This document shows positions 32,915 through 43,300 of a DNA stretch of 51,953 bases, one piece after another. The position numbers and the translations under genes were made by a program. The notes below the pieces were generated by a model that did no database searches, was not told where the DNA came from, and saw only the letters and a list, made by a program, of their open reading frames with translations. Source of the stretch: Chromera velia (taxonomy: Eukaryota > Sar > Chromeraceae); NCBI GenBank assembly GCA_018398765.1, contig JAHBMJ010001505.1, positions 2,569 to 54,521 on the forward strand, in the 5' to 3' direction. Each line of letters begins with the position of its first letter. Positions within the stretch are counted from its first letter, which is position 1.

Positions 32915-34320
32915 TAGACGAGACGAGACAAGACGAGACAAGACAAGGAAATTAAGCGGATCGATCGAGTCCTTCAAGGGGGTGGCGCCTTTTGGTCTTC
33001 AACGCCGTTCTAACCGATTGGAGGAAATTCGATCGTTCAATCTTTATGAACGTAGAACCTATTCCTGATCGAGACGTTTCTCCTCCATTTTCGGCCCCTT
33101 TTTCCTTTGTGCATTCTTGTTGTGAAGACCAAAATTCAAGTTAGATTCTACGATTGGTGAGAAACAGTCTCCTTGCTTATCATTTGTGTCGGTGTGGAAT
33201 TGTTGACAATCTGTGTACAAAAATAAAGAAAAATAAAAATGTCTGGCTTCAAATGGCTCTAGAAATAGCTTCAGAGTTAGACAAGTTTGGCAAATCATAC
33301 ATAACAACTGAATCATACCACAGTATATTATCATGCACATTTCCTTGTAATTCAAAGTATAATAAAATTAAGATGATCCTAGAGATTATTAAAGATTGTT
33401 TTCTGTGACTATATGTTTCTAGTTTTCTTCATTCAATCCAGTTAGATATATTGGTTGGATACAAATCTGAATGGTGAAGTGTTTTCCAAGGTGCATGTTT
33501 TTTAAATTTTTGCCAAAAAATATTTTTGTACTTATAAAATTAATTTTAAACTAGTGGCTTATTTCTTTTCCATGAATCAGCGTCATTCATGTGCAAGCAT
33601 TCTGCTTTGGAAGTAGAAGAGTTTGAAAACAAACATCCTGGTAGAATTAAGTATAAATCAACTTGAAAGCAGGGTAGGGAAAAAGGTAGGTTATGAGATT
33701 AGGTTATAGGTTATGGGCCCCTCAGTTATACTGACAGTTTAACAATACAGCATTGGTGTTACAATGGTGTACTTCTTCCCCTGTCTGTGCAACTGCTACC
33801 ACATGACGAGCCACGTGACTCCAATATTTCCATTCTCTGAATAATTTCCTTTTCCATCGTTACACGGTTTTTACCTCGGTTTCCCTTCGTGCTTCAATTG
33901 ACGGTTCTTGCATTGCTTTGAATTACTCGTGACTTCTACTATAACACCTGAGCAGGGGGGTTGTGAACCTAGACAAGTATAGTTCACGCACTGATCGCAG
34001 GTGCGTCTCCAAAGGAGAAATTGAAAAGCAGATACCCTGTGAACACAATCAAACTCCACACCCCATCCACACATCCCCCTTCCCCTCCGACCCCCCTTCC
34101 CTTCCGTACGCGAGAGGCCCAACCTCCCCCAGAGGCTTTCTATACACTGCTTATCATTGCCCGGCCCCGCTGCTGGAAGCATCCGTCACCCCTAGAAGCC
34201 CACAATTAACGCCGAAATCACAGCCTTTCACCCTCCCTGGACCACGCCCTCTATGTTATCTGCGCCGCAGAATGCCGCAGAGATGCTGCGCCCCTTTGTA
34301 AACCTCATTCCCCCCATAAG
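32915..34320. other. intergenic, AT-rich
   Basis: Includes a GACGAGACAAGACGAGACAAGACAAG repeat just past the stop codon (about 32917-32946) and AT-rich DNA at 33200-33760. AATAAA-like words occur near 33222 and 33360. No gene was supported. Confidence 0.5.
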
Positions 34321-34324
34321 CAAC

Positions 34325-34948
34325 TCAAGACGTCCCCTTGCGAACCTGACATGAACTGTACGCAACCGTGCCAACCTGATACGAACCGTACAAAGCCGTG
34401 CCAGCTGCCTTAGCCTTTTCCATCTTGGTCTCCGCATCGTTGGCCTGCCCAGCTCCGCCAAGAATATTTACAGTTCCGGCGGCAACTTTGGAAACCTTTT
34501 CTGCTTGTGCGGCAGTTGCGAAGTGACTGGTAGCCTTCGCTGCCTGCATAGTCTTCTCAGAGGAGAGGCACATCGGGATCCAGCCTTTGGATGCGGCTGC
34601 GCTGGCTGCGGTAGCAGATGCCTTATAGCTCTTTGCCACGGCAGCAGCCCCCGTCGCAACCCCTGACGCAACCCCTGACGCCACCCCAAGAGTGGCCTTG
34701 ATTGGATCACGCTCGCAGATTCCACTCACGCAACTTAACCCTCCTCCAATCACACCCACTCCAGCACCGAGGAATGCAAGTGGAGGACATGCGAATGAGG
34801 CAAGATAAAGGCCGCCACTGAACCAGGACAACCCATTTCCAACACTGCTCAGCGCTTCACCATCATCGGCACACCTCTCGCAAAATTTCGAATTCCTTTT
34901 CCTCTCCCTTTTCTTGCAGTGCGCACAGAGTGACTCCTCCTTCCCCAT
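34325..34948 (-). CDS. unknown protein: Cys4 zinc-ribbon-like head with Ala/Gly-rich hydrophobic body
   Basis: A single open frame of 207 codons starts at ATG 34948 (MGKEESLCAHCKKRERKRNS). The frame is open further upstream to 35269, but that part lacks the clear motif and contains an unrelated hydrophobic stretch, so I chose 34948. Residues 8-26 form a C-x2-C...C-x2-C cluster (CAHC...CERC) with a basic loop, likely a small zinc-binding knuckle. The middle is a long hydrophobic, Gly/Ala-rich segment (FSGGLYLASFACPPLAFLGA and GVGVIGGGLSCVSGI), probably one or two membrane helices. Short VASG repeats and an Ala/Ser/Lys-rich helical tail follow. It lies tail-side to the EF-hand-like gene and head-to-head with the HNH gene. 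I do not recognise the family. Confidence 0.5.
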   Translation of the reverse strand: MGKEESLCAHCKKRERKRNSKFCERCADDGEALSSVGNGLSWFSGGLYLASFACPPLAFLGAGVGVIGGGLSCVSGICERDPIKATLGVASGVASGVATGAAAVAKSYKASATAASAAASKGWIPMCLSSEKTMQAAKATSHFATAAQAEKVSKVAAGTVNILGGAGQANDAETKMEKAKAAGTALYGSYQVGTVAYSSCQVRKGTS

Positions 34949-35376
34949 CGCGGTACAAATACACACTCTCTCCGACCAAACTGGCTGTACGGACCAAACG
35001 TATCCGTCCAGCGCTCGAGACTGAAGAGCAAAACGACAGCCAGTGTAAAGTATGAGAAGAATGCTCAGTCTAACAGGTGAGCCCAACGGACTGGCACAGC
35101 TGTAAATTCCAGCGAGCCACACAGAAATTGTCGAAAAACTTGAGTCCTTGAGTCCCATTCGGAGGCGTCCGGAGGTCTTGACAGAATAGATGAAGGTATA
35201 GTGACGACTCAGCATGTATGTTGATCTTGCAAGAATGCAAGGAGACGGGAATTTTTGCAGGAGACACATGGAGACACGGGCAGCCCACGCGCGCGGGATC
35301 GAAGGGAAGAGACGCGCGCGCCGGCGGGGCCCCAGATCCGAGCTGCATGTGTGCGTGCATGCATGGGTTCAGGGAT

Positions 35377-35465
35377 TTGCATTTTCTAAGTGCCCCACGC
35401 TACGCGCTTTCCGGGGCCATTTGCGTTTTCTAGGTGCCCCAGCACGATACGCTTTCCGGGGCCAT
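35377..35465. repeat. two tandem copies of a dispersed GTGCCCC...GGGGCCAT repeat
   Basis: Copies at 35377-35420 and 35421-35465 share TTGCRTTTTCTARGTGCCCC and GCTTTCCGGGGCCAT. A third copy lies at 40133-40178. Two of the sites are just upstream of genes (HNH gene, kinase gene). Confidence 0.9.
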
Positions 35466-35577
35466 CATTGCATGTTTTGCAACACATGCATCGCAAAACG
35501 ATCAAGAGAGCAATATGAGAGCAATATTTACTGTGGCAATTTTCCTCAGGGATTGATCAGAAACCACTGATTCGCGA

Positions 35578-37828
35578 GTTTTCGAGTGGTCGTCGAGAAC
35601 ATCTACCCCCGAGCTTTTGAGGGTGCTGGCGGTTGAACACATCATCGAACAAGCAACAGGTGGGTCAAACTGGTCGTGCATATCGACGTATATGTTATAT
35701 GTATGCAGATGAAACGATCACGCTGTGTTGCAACGTCGCCTTCCTGTGCAGACAATTTGCCGACACAACTTTTTGCTGGCAGTTCAGTGCCCTAAAATCT
35801 TGACTGTTTCCAGGGGTGAAGTGGGATCTTCAAAGCATGTCAGCGCTCAAGAGGCTGCTCTCAAAGACATTCGGTGACGTGAGTGCCCGCCACCGGAAAT
35901 ACGGCTTACAGAGGTGGGGATTGGCTGAATGTCCTCTTGAGAAAGATTACCTGCGACTTTTGTGGCATTCTCAGAACGGGCGGTGTCATTATTCGGGCAT
36001 ACAGATGCAAGCGGCACAGCATACGCACTGGGGGGGAAGTCTCGAGCGTTTGAACCTCAGCCGAGGATACGAGGTGGGAAACGTACAGTGGATCTGTCGG
36101 GAGTTGAACATTGCCCCGTATGTCCGAGTGTGTGGGTCTAAGAAGATGAAGACCGTCAACATGTGGTCTCGTGAGAAGGTCCAGTCCCTTCCATGCAAGA
36201 AGGCAGAGCTGGTATCGCCAGAAGCCGAGGAAGGGTTAGAACAACTTAGAATTAGGGGGCCCGTGCGAGAGAATGAGATGGGAAATACCCCAACTTTGAG
36301 GGGAGAAGCTGCCCGTGTGCTGTTGTCAAGTCGAATTGGGGCAAAAAATCGGCGCTGCCGAGGCCGGGATGTTGCTGGAATTCACACAATCAAGTGGACG
36401 GATGTATGCGAAATGCTGGAGAGCCAGGGGTTGCGGTGTGCATACTCGAACATCCCTTTCGGACATCATCGGGATATGGACTGGCGAATGTCGATCGAGC
36501 GGGTGAATAACCAGAAGGGGTACACACCAGAGAACTGTGTGCTGATTTGTAAGGAGTTCAACAGCGCTGATCACACAGGCCGCGCTCGATGTCCAGACAA
36601 GGTGACTGGATCAGCGCAGATGTCACGCGAGAAAGTGACACACTTGGTGGAACACGTACTGCAGGTAAGAAATTCAAATGTGAGGCGATGCAAGGCCTAC
36701 TGTGCTCCTTTCTGGCATCAAGTGTTTTCGAAAAGTGCTCCGCTACCCTCCTTTCTCCTTTTCGTGTTTTGAAAGCTAGGCTGATAGAGGCTATTGGCCC
36801 TCGGAGGAACGGAGGAAGAGATTTTCTTTAAGTGCAGAAAGAATGTAGCCACAACGTCGGCACATAGACGGGGAGGGCCCACCTTGACTTGGTGAAGTCG
36901 ATCGGCCGTGTGATCCTAATTAAGGATGCAAACTTGGGTATTCATGTTTATGTGTCATATTTTTGGATCAATACATGCAGGACCTGGTGAAGTTGAATGA
37001 CCCGATTCACGAGTTGACGGCCCCAATAGAGAAGCGCGAGGCGAGTGGAGACACGCGGTCCGATTGGAGGGTCGGTCTTTCTTGCCTTTCTTCTTTTCCT
37101 CTTGTTATTTGAAGAGGAAGAAGGCAGAATGAAGCGAAAGGATAGAGACGCCGATCAGATCACAGATGGAGGGACGCAGAGTGACGAATCGCCGCCGACA
37201 GTTGGCTAAAAGATTACAGCATGCAGTTCATTGCACCCAATTATATGTGCGGTCTTGCACCCGAAGCAACACGTGCGTCTTTCTCACTCCTAAGCGAAGG
37301 GTTCCATGTTTCATCTGTTTGGGTTCCTCTCTGTTTCCTATCAGGTGAAAAAAAACAGCCCCCCCTGGGTCTCCGTACGTTCAGAATTTTTGTATCTTTA
37401 CTTATTGCCCCCACAACCCCCCCCTGTGTTGTTTGCCAATGATTGTTTCACGAAATTGGTGACTAGACATGAAGTTTGTCACCCATTAGATACTCTCTGC
37501 TAAAAATCCAGCCCTGCATGCCGCTCACATGCATGTGTGGTTGCCTTTCTGTCTCCTTGTATGCCTTTTAATTTGATTGCCTGACTGTGTTCCTTCCCGT
37601 GCAGTTACTGTTCCCCGGGACGAGGATGTGCGGAAGTGGGAGGGAGGAGGGTGGCATGGAGAGGCGATTGATCATGTAAAGCTCAGCCAGTGTAGTGTGA
37701 AGGACGGCAGGCTGGTGCTTGATCCGGACGAGCACACGGGGCTGACTTGGGGAGAAGAGAGGACAAAGAAGGAGGGGAAGGAGGGAGAACCCTCGGAGAG
37801 AACGAGACTTGTCCTAGGACTTGTCTGA
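35578..37828 (+). CDS. double HNH (His-Me finger) endonuclease-like protein, 5' end uncertain
   Basis: Exons: about 35578-35659 (start unresolved), 35814-36664, 36981-37074 and 37605-37828 (TGA), all in phase. Exon 2 holds two modules of the phage-type HNH pattern: CHYSGIQMQ then GSLERLNLSRGYEVGNVQWI with CRELN; and CAYSNIPF then MSIERVNNQKGYTPENCVLI with CKEFNSAD. In that superfamily an S-x-E/D-R-x-N...GY...N...C...N core follows a Cys-containing zinc loop. The usual general-base His is not evident in the SLER/SIER positions, so activity is uncertain. The C-terminal exons encode a charged region (RKWEGGGWHGEAIDHVKLSQ) without a recognised domain. Introns and host-like splice sites show it is a nuclear gene; phage-like or giant-virus-like architecture suggests an old transfer (inference). 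The donor of exon 3 (GTCTTT, after 37074) is weaker than others. Confidence 0.6.
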
Positions 37829-38130
37829 AGAGGATGGAAGGGAGTCCTGATCTAGGTCCTGATAAACTCTATGCAGTCCTCCAGCTGTCTACATGTGTCG
37901 ACAATCCTTTTACCATGCAACCCTTGTCGGCCTATCAGTCTCTCATCCTCTATGTTTGTTTACCTCACTGGCACCCTTTCCATCGTCGTAAGTTTCCGAT
38001 TGAACGGGGGAGTAGCTGACATTCTTAATGGTCTACTATATCCCAGTATATACAAAAAACTTTAGTTTAATGTTTAGTAGTCTTACTAGTGATACTTTGA
38101 TACTAATGAAAACGTGATCGATAGATCGAA
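37829..38130. other. intergenic, nothing recognised
   Basis: Turns AT-rich from about 38020. No feature supported. Confidence 0.4.
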
Positions 38131-38140
38131 TTCATCTTGT

Positions 38141-39030
38141 ATCTGGGATTACCCCCTGACACTAAGCTACGCTTGATTGAAGGCTACCGAAGATGGTCTT
38201 AGTCTTGATCAAAGGCGGCCGGAGGCCGCCGAAGAAAATCGTATGTCCTGATTGAAAGCCGCCGAAAGCGGGCAACGAGAGGCCAAAAGCCATGTCGAAG
38301 ATGAACGCACGTCAAATTTGTGTAAGAGAGTCAAAGTCAAAAGGTCTTAAAAAATATATATGCCGTCATCATACAAATTAATTAATGGTGTAGAATTGAG
38401 TATTAAAACAATATGTAACACTGTTATAGTATATGCATACGATGTACACACCGGTATATATGCATACGGTTCACCTACATTAAAAAAAAAAAAATTAAAG
38501 TTTTTCCAATAAACTTGGATTTGATTCAAAGTTGCCCCACAATAATCGTCTTTTATTCATCTTTTGATGTTTGCTGCTCTTTAAAGAGGCTAATACAGCT
38601 CAGAAAGATCATTACATTATTTTGAAAAAAAGAAAAAAAGACCAGAACCGTGTGGTAGAACTAAATCCAGAAGTTTATTTAAATTTTAGAAGAGATTTCT
38701 CTAGGAGGCCCTTCAGCTAAGCTATGATCTAAGGAGATTCTTTTGTAAAAATTGTAAATGAATAGACAGGAATGTATAGAAATCATAGACTATCATTGTA
38801 TGGGGGGTTTTAGGGAGTTTATAGATATTGATATCAATTCTTAGTACACTTTTTCAGTACACTTTTATAGGGTATATAATTTTTTTTTTAGCCTTTTTTA
38901 CACTAGTAAAAATATAATGAGCGCTGAAGGTGGTGTTAGTCTTGATCGAAGGAAGCCGTAGGCCACTGAAGATGACAATATTTTGATCGATTTTAAAAAT
39001 TCATAGCTTAGTATCAGGGGAGTATCTGGA
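38141..39030. mobile_element. about 0.9-kb non-autonomous DNA element with inverted ends
   Basis: The left end CCCCCTGACACTAAGCTACG (38152-38171), preceded by ATCTGGGATTA, is matched in inverted form on the right by the complement of CATAGCTTAGTATCAGGGGA (39002-39021), followed by GTATCTGG. Next to each end a direct-orientation block with TTAGTCTTGATC and GCCG-type palindromes occurs (38190-38245 and 38925-38975). The interior is AT-rich with no open frame. This fits a MITE-like or other non-autonomous transposon. Flanking target duplication was not resolved. Confidence 0.55.
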
Positions 39031-39305
39031 ACATACTCTAACTCAGGTCAACCCCCTCCTCGAGCTCTATGGACCAGAATTTTGCTCTCTTTCTCCCTCT
39101 TCTTCTGCTTCTTCCCTCTCTGCATCAATTCTTTCTCTAACTTTTTGTGCTCTCTCCGCTGCCCTTCTCACGAATTTTCTGTTTTTTTTTTTTTTTGGTA
39201 GACAAAAAATGTTTGTCCTTCATTCGACCCCTCCATGTGTGTAGTAAACGATCTGACCTTTTCTACCTTGCTGTCTCCTTTGATCCAATCTGTATTGAAT
39301 TTCAA
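39031..39305. other. AT-rich spacer with T16-type tract
   Basis: Contains a pyrimidine block and a poly-T run (39182-39197). A minus-strand stretch reads KFVRRAAERAQKVRERIDAE, which could be a retroelement scrap. Not supported as a gene. Confidence 0.3.
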
Positions 39306-39813
39306 GAACCTCCCTGAACCTAAGTGCTACTTAAAAAAATATGATTAAGATGATCTCCATCTGCGGCATCGTTTTTCAAGAGACCGTCCATCCTTGCGGC
39401 GTACATGGTCAAGACACCGTTCAAATATGTGGCTTTGGCTTTCAAGACACCGTAAATGATCTGCGCCTGCGGCGCGGACTTTCAAGCTTCTCCCAAAATG
39501 ACCTCCCTGAACCTAACTACCACTTAAAAGTTCAAACCACATTTTTGGATATGCTTGAAAGTCCGCGCCACAGGTGCGGATCATTCTAGGGATCCTAGGG
39601 ATCATTTACGGTGTCTTGAAAGCTAAAGCCACATATCTAGATGGTGTTTTAACCGTCTATACTGCAAGCATGGAGTCGTGGATGGTCTCTTAAAAAATAA
39701 TGCCGCCGATAGAGATCACCTTGATTATATTTTTTCAAGTGGTACTTAGGTTCAGGGAGGTTCCCAAAATACGGTTTGAACTTTCAAGTGGTAGTTAGGT
39801 TTAGGGAGGTCAT
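39306..39813. mobile_element. interleaved inverted-repeat element (order A, B, A', B')
   Basis: A (39306-39487) is the inverted complement of A' (39554-39763) over most of its length, including GTGGCTTTGGCTTTCAAGAC, GGACTTTCAAG and CTCCCTGAACCTAAGTG. B (39498-39538; CTCCCTGAACCTAACTACCA) is the inverted complement of B' (39773-39813). A and B also start with the same CTCCCTGAACCTAA. The transcript could form two mutually exclusive or nested long hairpins. There is no open frame. It looks like a foldback-type mobile element. Confidence 0.75.
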
Positions 39814-40009
39814 TTCAAGTAGGCTAAGTAAACATAATTCATTGTGATTCAATATGATTCAAGATGTGTTCAGATGGTGAGACCAGAATATTTAACTCAT
39901 AAAATGAAAAGGATGTATAAACACCATCATCATCATCCTCAAGCTCCAATAATAGGATACATCTTTATGTTTCTCTGAGAGCATTTACAAAAGACATGCT
40001 AATGCCTTT

Positions 40010-40180
40010 GTGGCCCGGCCCCGGCGGCGGCGGGCGGCGGATGCTGGCGGATGACATTGCATGCAAGCTAGGACGCTGTCGGGCCGCCGGGGGCGGGGCG
40101 GGGTTGGGGCGGGCCCGGGTTTAATTTAAAAATTGCGTTTTCTAATTAGGTGCCCCACGCTACGCTTTCCGGGGCCATGA
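40010..40180. promoter_or_regulatory. GC-rich island upstream of the kinase gene
   Basis: A GGCGGCGGGCGGCGG-type block, a GCATGCAAGC word and one copy of the GTGCCCC...GGGGCCAT repeat (40133-40178) sit in otherwise AT-rich DNA 215 bp upstream of the kinase start codon. Promoter assignment is by position only. Confidence 0.35.
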
Positions 40181-40394
40181 GATGCCGATGCGGCCATATA
40201 TGTAGCTAGGCAATTTGCTGCATTTTGCACCACTTTAATGCTGCTGCTCTTTCCAGCCGCAGCTCGCCTCCTGACATCTCCCAACGTCTTCTGGCATTCG
40301 CAAGGCGGTCAGTATGTCATGCTGTACGTGATCACTCGGATTGGTGTCGAAATGATTTTGTGTCAAGTTCCCTGAAAGTTTCTCTGAAGTCAGG

Positions 40395-43300
40395 ATGTCA
40401 GCAGAGACGCACTTTTCGCCTGACCTGAAGGTCTATGGGCTTCCCACAAATCTTCGTATCTGCAAGGTCAGTGAATTTCACATTCCCGGCCGGGATCCAT
40501 TCCGCCGCTCTGGGTGCATGTCACATCTTGTGTCCATCTGCATCTGAGGCTTTCCCTCCCTTTTTCTCTTCGCCTCTACTCGCCTTGCAGAAGTACGAGG
40601 TGGTTTTTCCTGATCCTGTGATCGCCAAACGGGTGGAGAGAAATTCGGTGATTGCGAGTTTAATCCGATTGAGGGAGAAGGACACAGGTCGGTCAGTTGG
40701 TTGGCCCTCCATTCTTTTCATCATTTCCTCTTCTAGTCCTTGTTCCTTTCATATAAGTAGCTGGTCCTCAAAAAATGCAGAGTGAGAAGCAAGGCAGATT
40801 TGCAAAGTTTGCAAAGGTCAGGCAGCTCAGGTCAGGCCGGTTGGGCTTTCGAGGCACAAGGAAAGGAACTGTCTGTCTTGGGCTTTTCCTTCTTGTCTCC
40901 CAATCTCTTTATCACGCTCGCATAATTTATTGGACACTGAGGTGCGGCAGAGCTTCGGTTTCAGTGCACGGACGTATGCTGCAGAGGGGAGGAAAAGGCG
41001 AAAGGACGACAGAGGGCGAAAGTCTTTTCTCATCGCTCCGTTCTTTTTCATTTGGTTTTCCCCATTTTGCTCGATCATCTCTTCCCTGTGTGTCATCGTG
41101 TGTCATCCTGCCTGTGCGCTCCTTGATCCTGGACCTCCCTCAACCATAAGTGTGTGAGACGAGACGAGAGGTGACGATCGGCAGATGACGAAGGTTTTCT
41201 CTAACTTCTTCTGGGTGTGAAGGGGTACCGCCCTCTTTCGTCAGCCAAACCCCAAAACCTGGAGATCCGTGCGCCTTCTCGTGGCTTGATTCTCCCCTTG
41301 CCTGCCTGCGTCCATGCCTGCCTGCCTCTGTCCAATGGTCATTTGTGCTGCAGGTCGTCCTGTGGTCGTGAAGGTTTTGCGGTTCGGGGAGAAGGATGTC
41401 GACCTGGTGGCAAGAGAGGCCGCCATCCTCACCAGCCCACGGGCCGTCCATCCGAACATCGTCAGTCAGACAGGCAGGCGGGCAGTGAGCCAGCAGGGTA
41501 TCAGCTACTTCCAGTCACTCAGGCAAGCAGCAAGGCATGAAGCGGCACACCTTTGCGAGCAAGGAAAGAGGCGGGCATGGAGGGGATGTGGCTGGATTGG
41601 CTTCAGCATGGGAAGAGAAAGTTCCACACCTGCAGACGTGCTCGACGAAANNNNNNNNNNNNNNNNNNNNNNNNNNNNNNNNNNNNNNNNNNNNNNNNNN
41701 NNNNNNNNNNNNNNNNNNNNNNNNNNNNNNNNNNNNNNNNNNNNNNNNNNNNNNNNNNNNNNNNNNNNNNNNNNNNNNNNNNNNNNNNNNNNNNNNNNNN
41801 NNNNNNNNNNNNNNNNNNNNNNNNNNNNNNNNNNNNNNNNNNNNNNNNNNNNNNNNNNNNNNNNNNNNNNNNNNNNNNNNNNNNNNNNNNNNNNNNNNNN
41901 NNNNNNNNNNNNNNNNNNNNNNNNNNNNNNNNNNNNNNNNNNNNNNNNNNNNNGGGGGGGGGGGGGGAATAAAGGGGTTCTTCTGGTTTTATTCTGTAGG
42001 CAGTCACGCGGCATGCCGCCAGCATCAACATATTCCTGGATGACTCTGGTCCTCCTGTCTCTTTCGTTTCTTTCTCCGACTGTGTGGTTGTTCGTCAATC
42101 TCTGTCTGCGTGTGTGCAGATATTCTGTGAGAGGTGTGACGCAGGCGGACTGCCACCCAGGCAGGCGTCTCACATCTACCTCTACCTTGAGTACCTGCCC
42201 CACACATTGAGAGAGCTCCTAGATTTGCCCCCTGTTGATGAAATCCAAGGACAACCAGACAGCAGTCACACTGCCTCCTCTTCTTCCTCTTCCGCGGCTG
42301 CGGGAAGGAAAAAAGAAAAAAGCCGAAAGGGCACAAAACAGAAAGAGAGACAGTCTGAATCAAATTCATCCGCCTCTCCCAACTTCCCCCCACCGGGGCC
42401 CTTTCCGCTATCCGACCAGGACAAGAAGCACGTTGCCGTGCAGTTGCTAAGTGCGTTGCGTCATTTGCACAAAGAGTATGTAATCCACCGAGATCTCAAG
42501 CCTGAGAATGTGCTGGTGGGGAGGGATCCCGCTTCAGGGCGGGTGATTGCCAAGTTGATTGACTTTGGTTTGGCCAGGGACTTGGTGGGGAATGAGGGGA
42601 ATGACTCTGCTCATTATACACTTGACAACGGCACGCTCCACTTTTGCCCAAGAGAGCAGTTGCTTCTTCTTCAGTGCACAAAGCTCCAAAGGAAGTTCGT
42701 GAGAGAAGAGCAGGACGCCGAAGCATACGGAAAGCTTCTGTTGGAGATGTTTGCAACACAAAGAGCTTTCGTTAACGTTGAGGGGGGAACAGAGAAAGAA
42801 AATGGGTCATCCCAGGGGGGCGGACACAAGGCCAAGACGAAGAAAAAAAAACAAGACGGACCCTCCTCATCCTCTTCCACCCAAGTTGACATCACCTTTC
42901 ACGACCGTTCCTGTCCCTCCGACTCCATTTCCTCTTCCTCTTCCTCTTCTTCCCCCCCGAAATATGCCTCTGTGTTCGCTGTGGAGGGCCTGGAAGGAGT
43001 CCTGCCATCAGAAAGGAAGGCAGAGAGATGGCCGAAGTTCCCGAAAGTCCAGAGGTCCAAAACAAAATTCCTCGACGCAATCGTGACAGACTTGATTCTG
43101 CTTGGGGCACCTCCTCAACAGGTCAGTTAGTTATTTAGTGCCTTGTTGTTGTTCAGATGGACGGACTTCTCGTTTCTTCCTTCTTGCCTTTGTTTCGATC
43201 TGTTTTCCTGTTCTTGTGTTCTTTCTCTCTCTCTCCCCCCCTCTCTTTCTCGCTCGCTCGCTCGCTCTCTCTTTCTCTCTCTTCCTTCCATTCATTCATT

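Noticed and set aside
41461-42119. A kinase exon hidden in the assembly gap
   Set aside because: Exons 3 and 4 join in phase within HPNI-IFCERC, giving a normal kinase N-lobe, so none is needed.
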